This document shows positions 5,471 through 5,518 of a DNA stretch of 5,518 bases, in pieces. Position 1 is the first letter of the stretch; every line of letters starts with the position of its first letter. The notes below the pieces were generated by a model. That model was not told the origin of the DNA, ran no database searches, and saw only the letters and a list, made by a program, of their open reading frames with translations. The translations under genes were made by a program, and so were the position numbers. The stretch spans positions 1-5,518 of the forward strand of contig QLUL01000086.1 of NCBI GenBank assembly GCA_018725425.1, in the 5' to 3' direction. Source of the stretch: Chloroflexota bacterium. Its GTDB lineage: Bacteria; Chloroflexota; Dehalococcoidia; SZUA-161; SpSt-899.

Positions 5471-5518
5471 ATGACTGGCCAGATAAGGGACTTTTACCCA
5501 GGGCAAGATAAGATATCG
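5471..5518 (+). CDS. Start of an unidentified gene, cut by the window edge
   Basis: AGGAAAGGA (5461-5469) precedes an ATG at 5471, and the frame stays open to the end of the window: 16 residues beginning MTGQIRDFYPGQ. The ribosome site begins only about 12 bases after the tip of the IS21 element, so the insertion probably removed or replaced this gene's own promoter. Sixteen residues are too few to name a family. It could also be a chance open frame. Confidence 0.45.
   Translation, partial: MTGQIRDFYPGQDKIS

Overview
The window looks like an insertion-sequence-rich accessory region of a bacterial chromosome, most likely an anaerobic or otherwise Gram-positive (Firmicutes-like) organism. The reasons are strong AGGAGG-type ribosome sites, a near-consensus vegetative promoter, use of TTG/GTG-like contexts, and an acyl-CoA ligase of a kind common in fatty-acid- or aromatic-degrading clostridial bacteria. 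The assignment is an inference: no rRNA, tRNA or marker gene is present.

Layout, left to right. (1) Bases 1-346 hold the broken 3' end of an IS66-family transposase gene, with only the last catalytic motif left. (2) A strong promoter-like sequence overlaps the stop codon of that remnant and leads through a roughly 115-base leader into the one complete host gene, an AMP-forming acyl-CoA synthetase (495-2099, + strand). (3) Bases 2100-2374 contain no clear gene: there is a rho-independent terminator, two weaker hairpins and one doubtful 33-codon reading frame. (4) Bases 2375-2702 (- strand) are the C-terminal remnant of an IS4-superfamily (IS1634-like) transposase. (5) Bases 2703 to about 5449 are an apparently complete IS21-family element on the - strand. 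It has istA (transposase) and istB (AAA+ helper ATPase) overlapping by 8 bases, and four regularly spaced repeats at each end in inverted orientation. (6) The last 48 bases look like the start of another + strand gene that runs off the window.

How the parts interact. The IS21 element interrupts or abuts the IS1634-like gene on one side, but the other flank does not continue that gene and no target duplication is seen, so the locus has been rearranged after or during insertion. The IS66 remnant may have donated a promoter to the acyl-CoA synthetase. IstA and IstB are both intact with their catalytic residues, so this IS21 copy could still be active. I see no undescribed multi-gene system here. 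The most interesting signals are the IS-derived promoter, the distant Shine-Dalgarno site with an intervening hairpin before the acyl-CoA synthetase, and the four-fold phased repeats at the IS21 ends.
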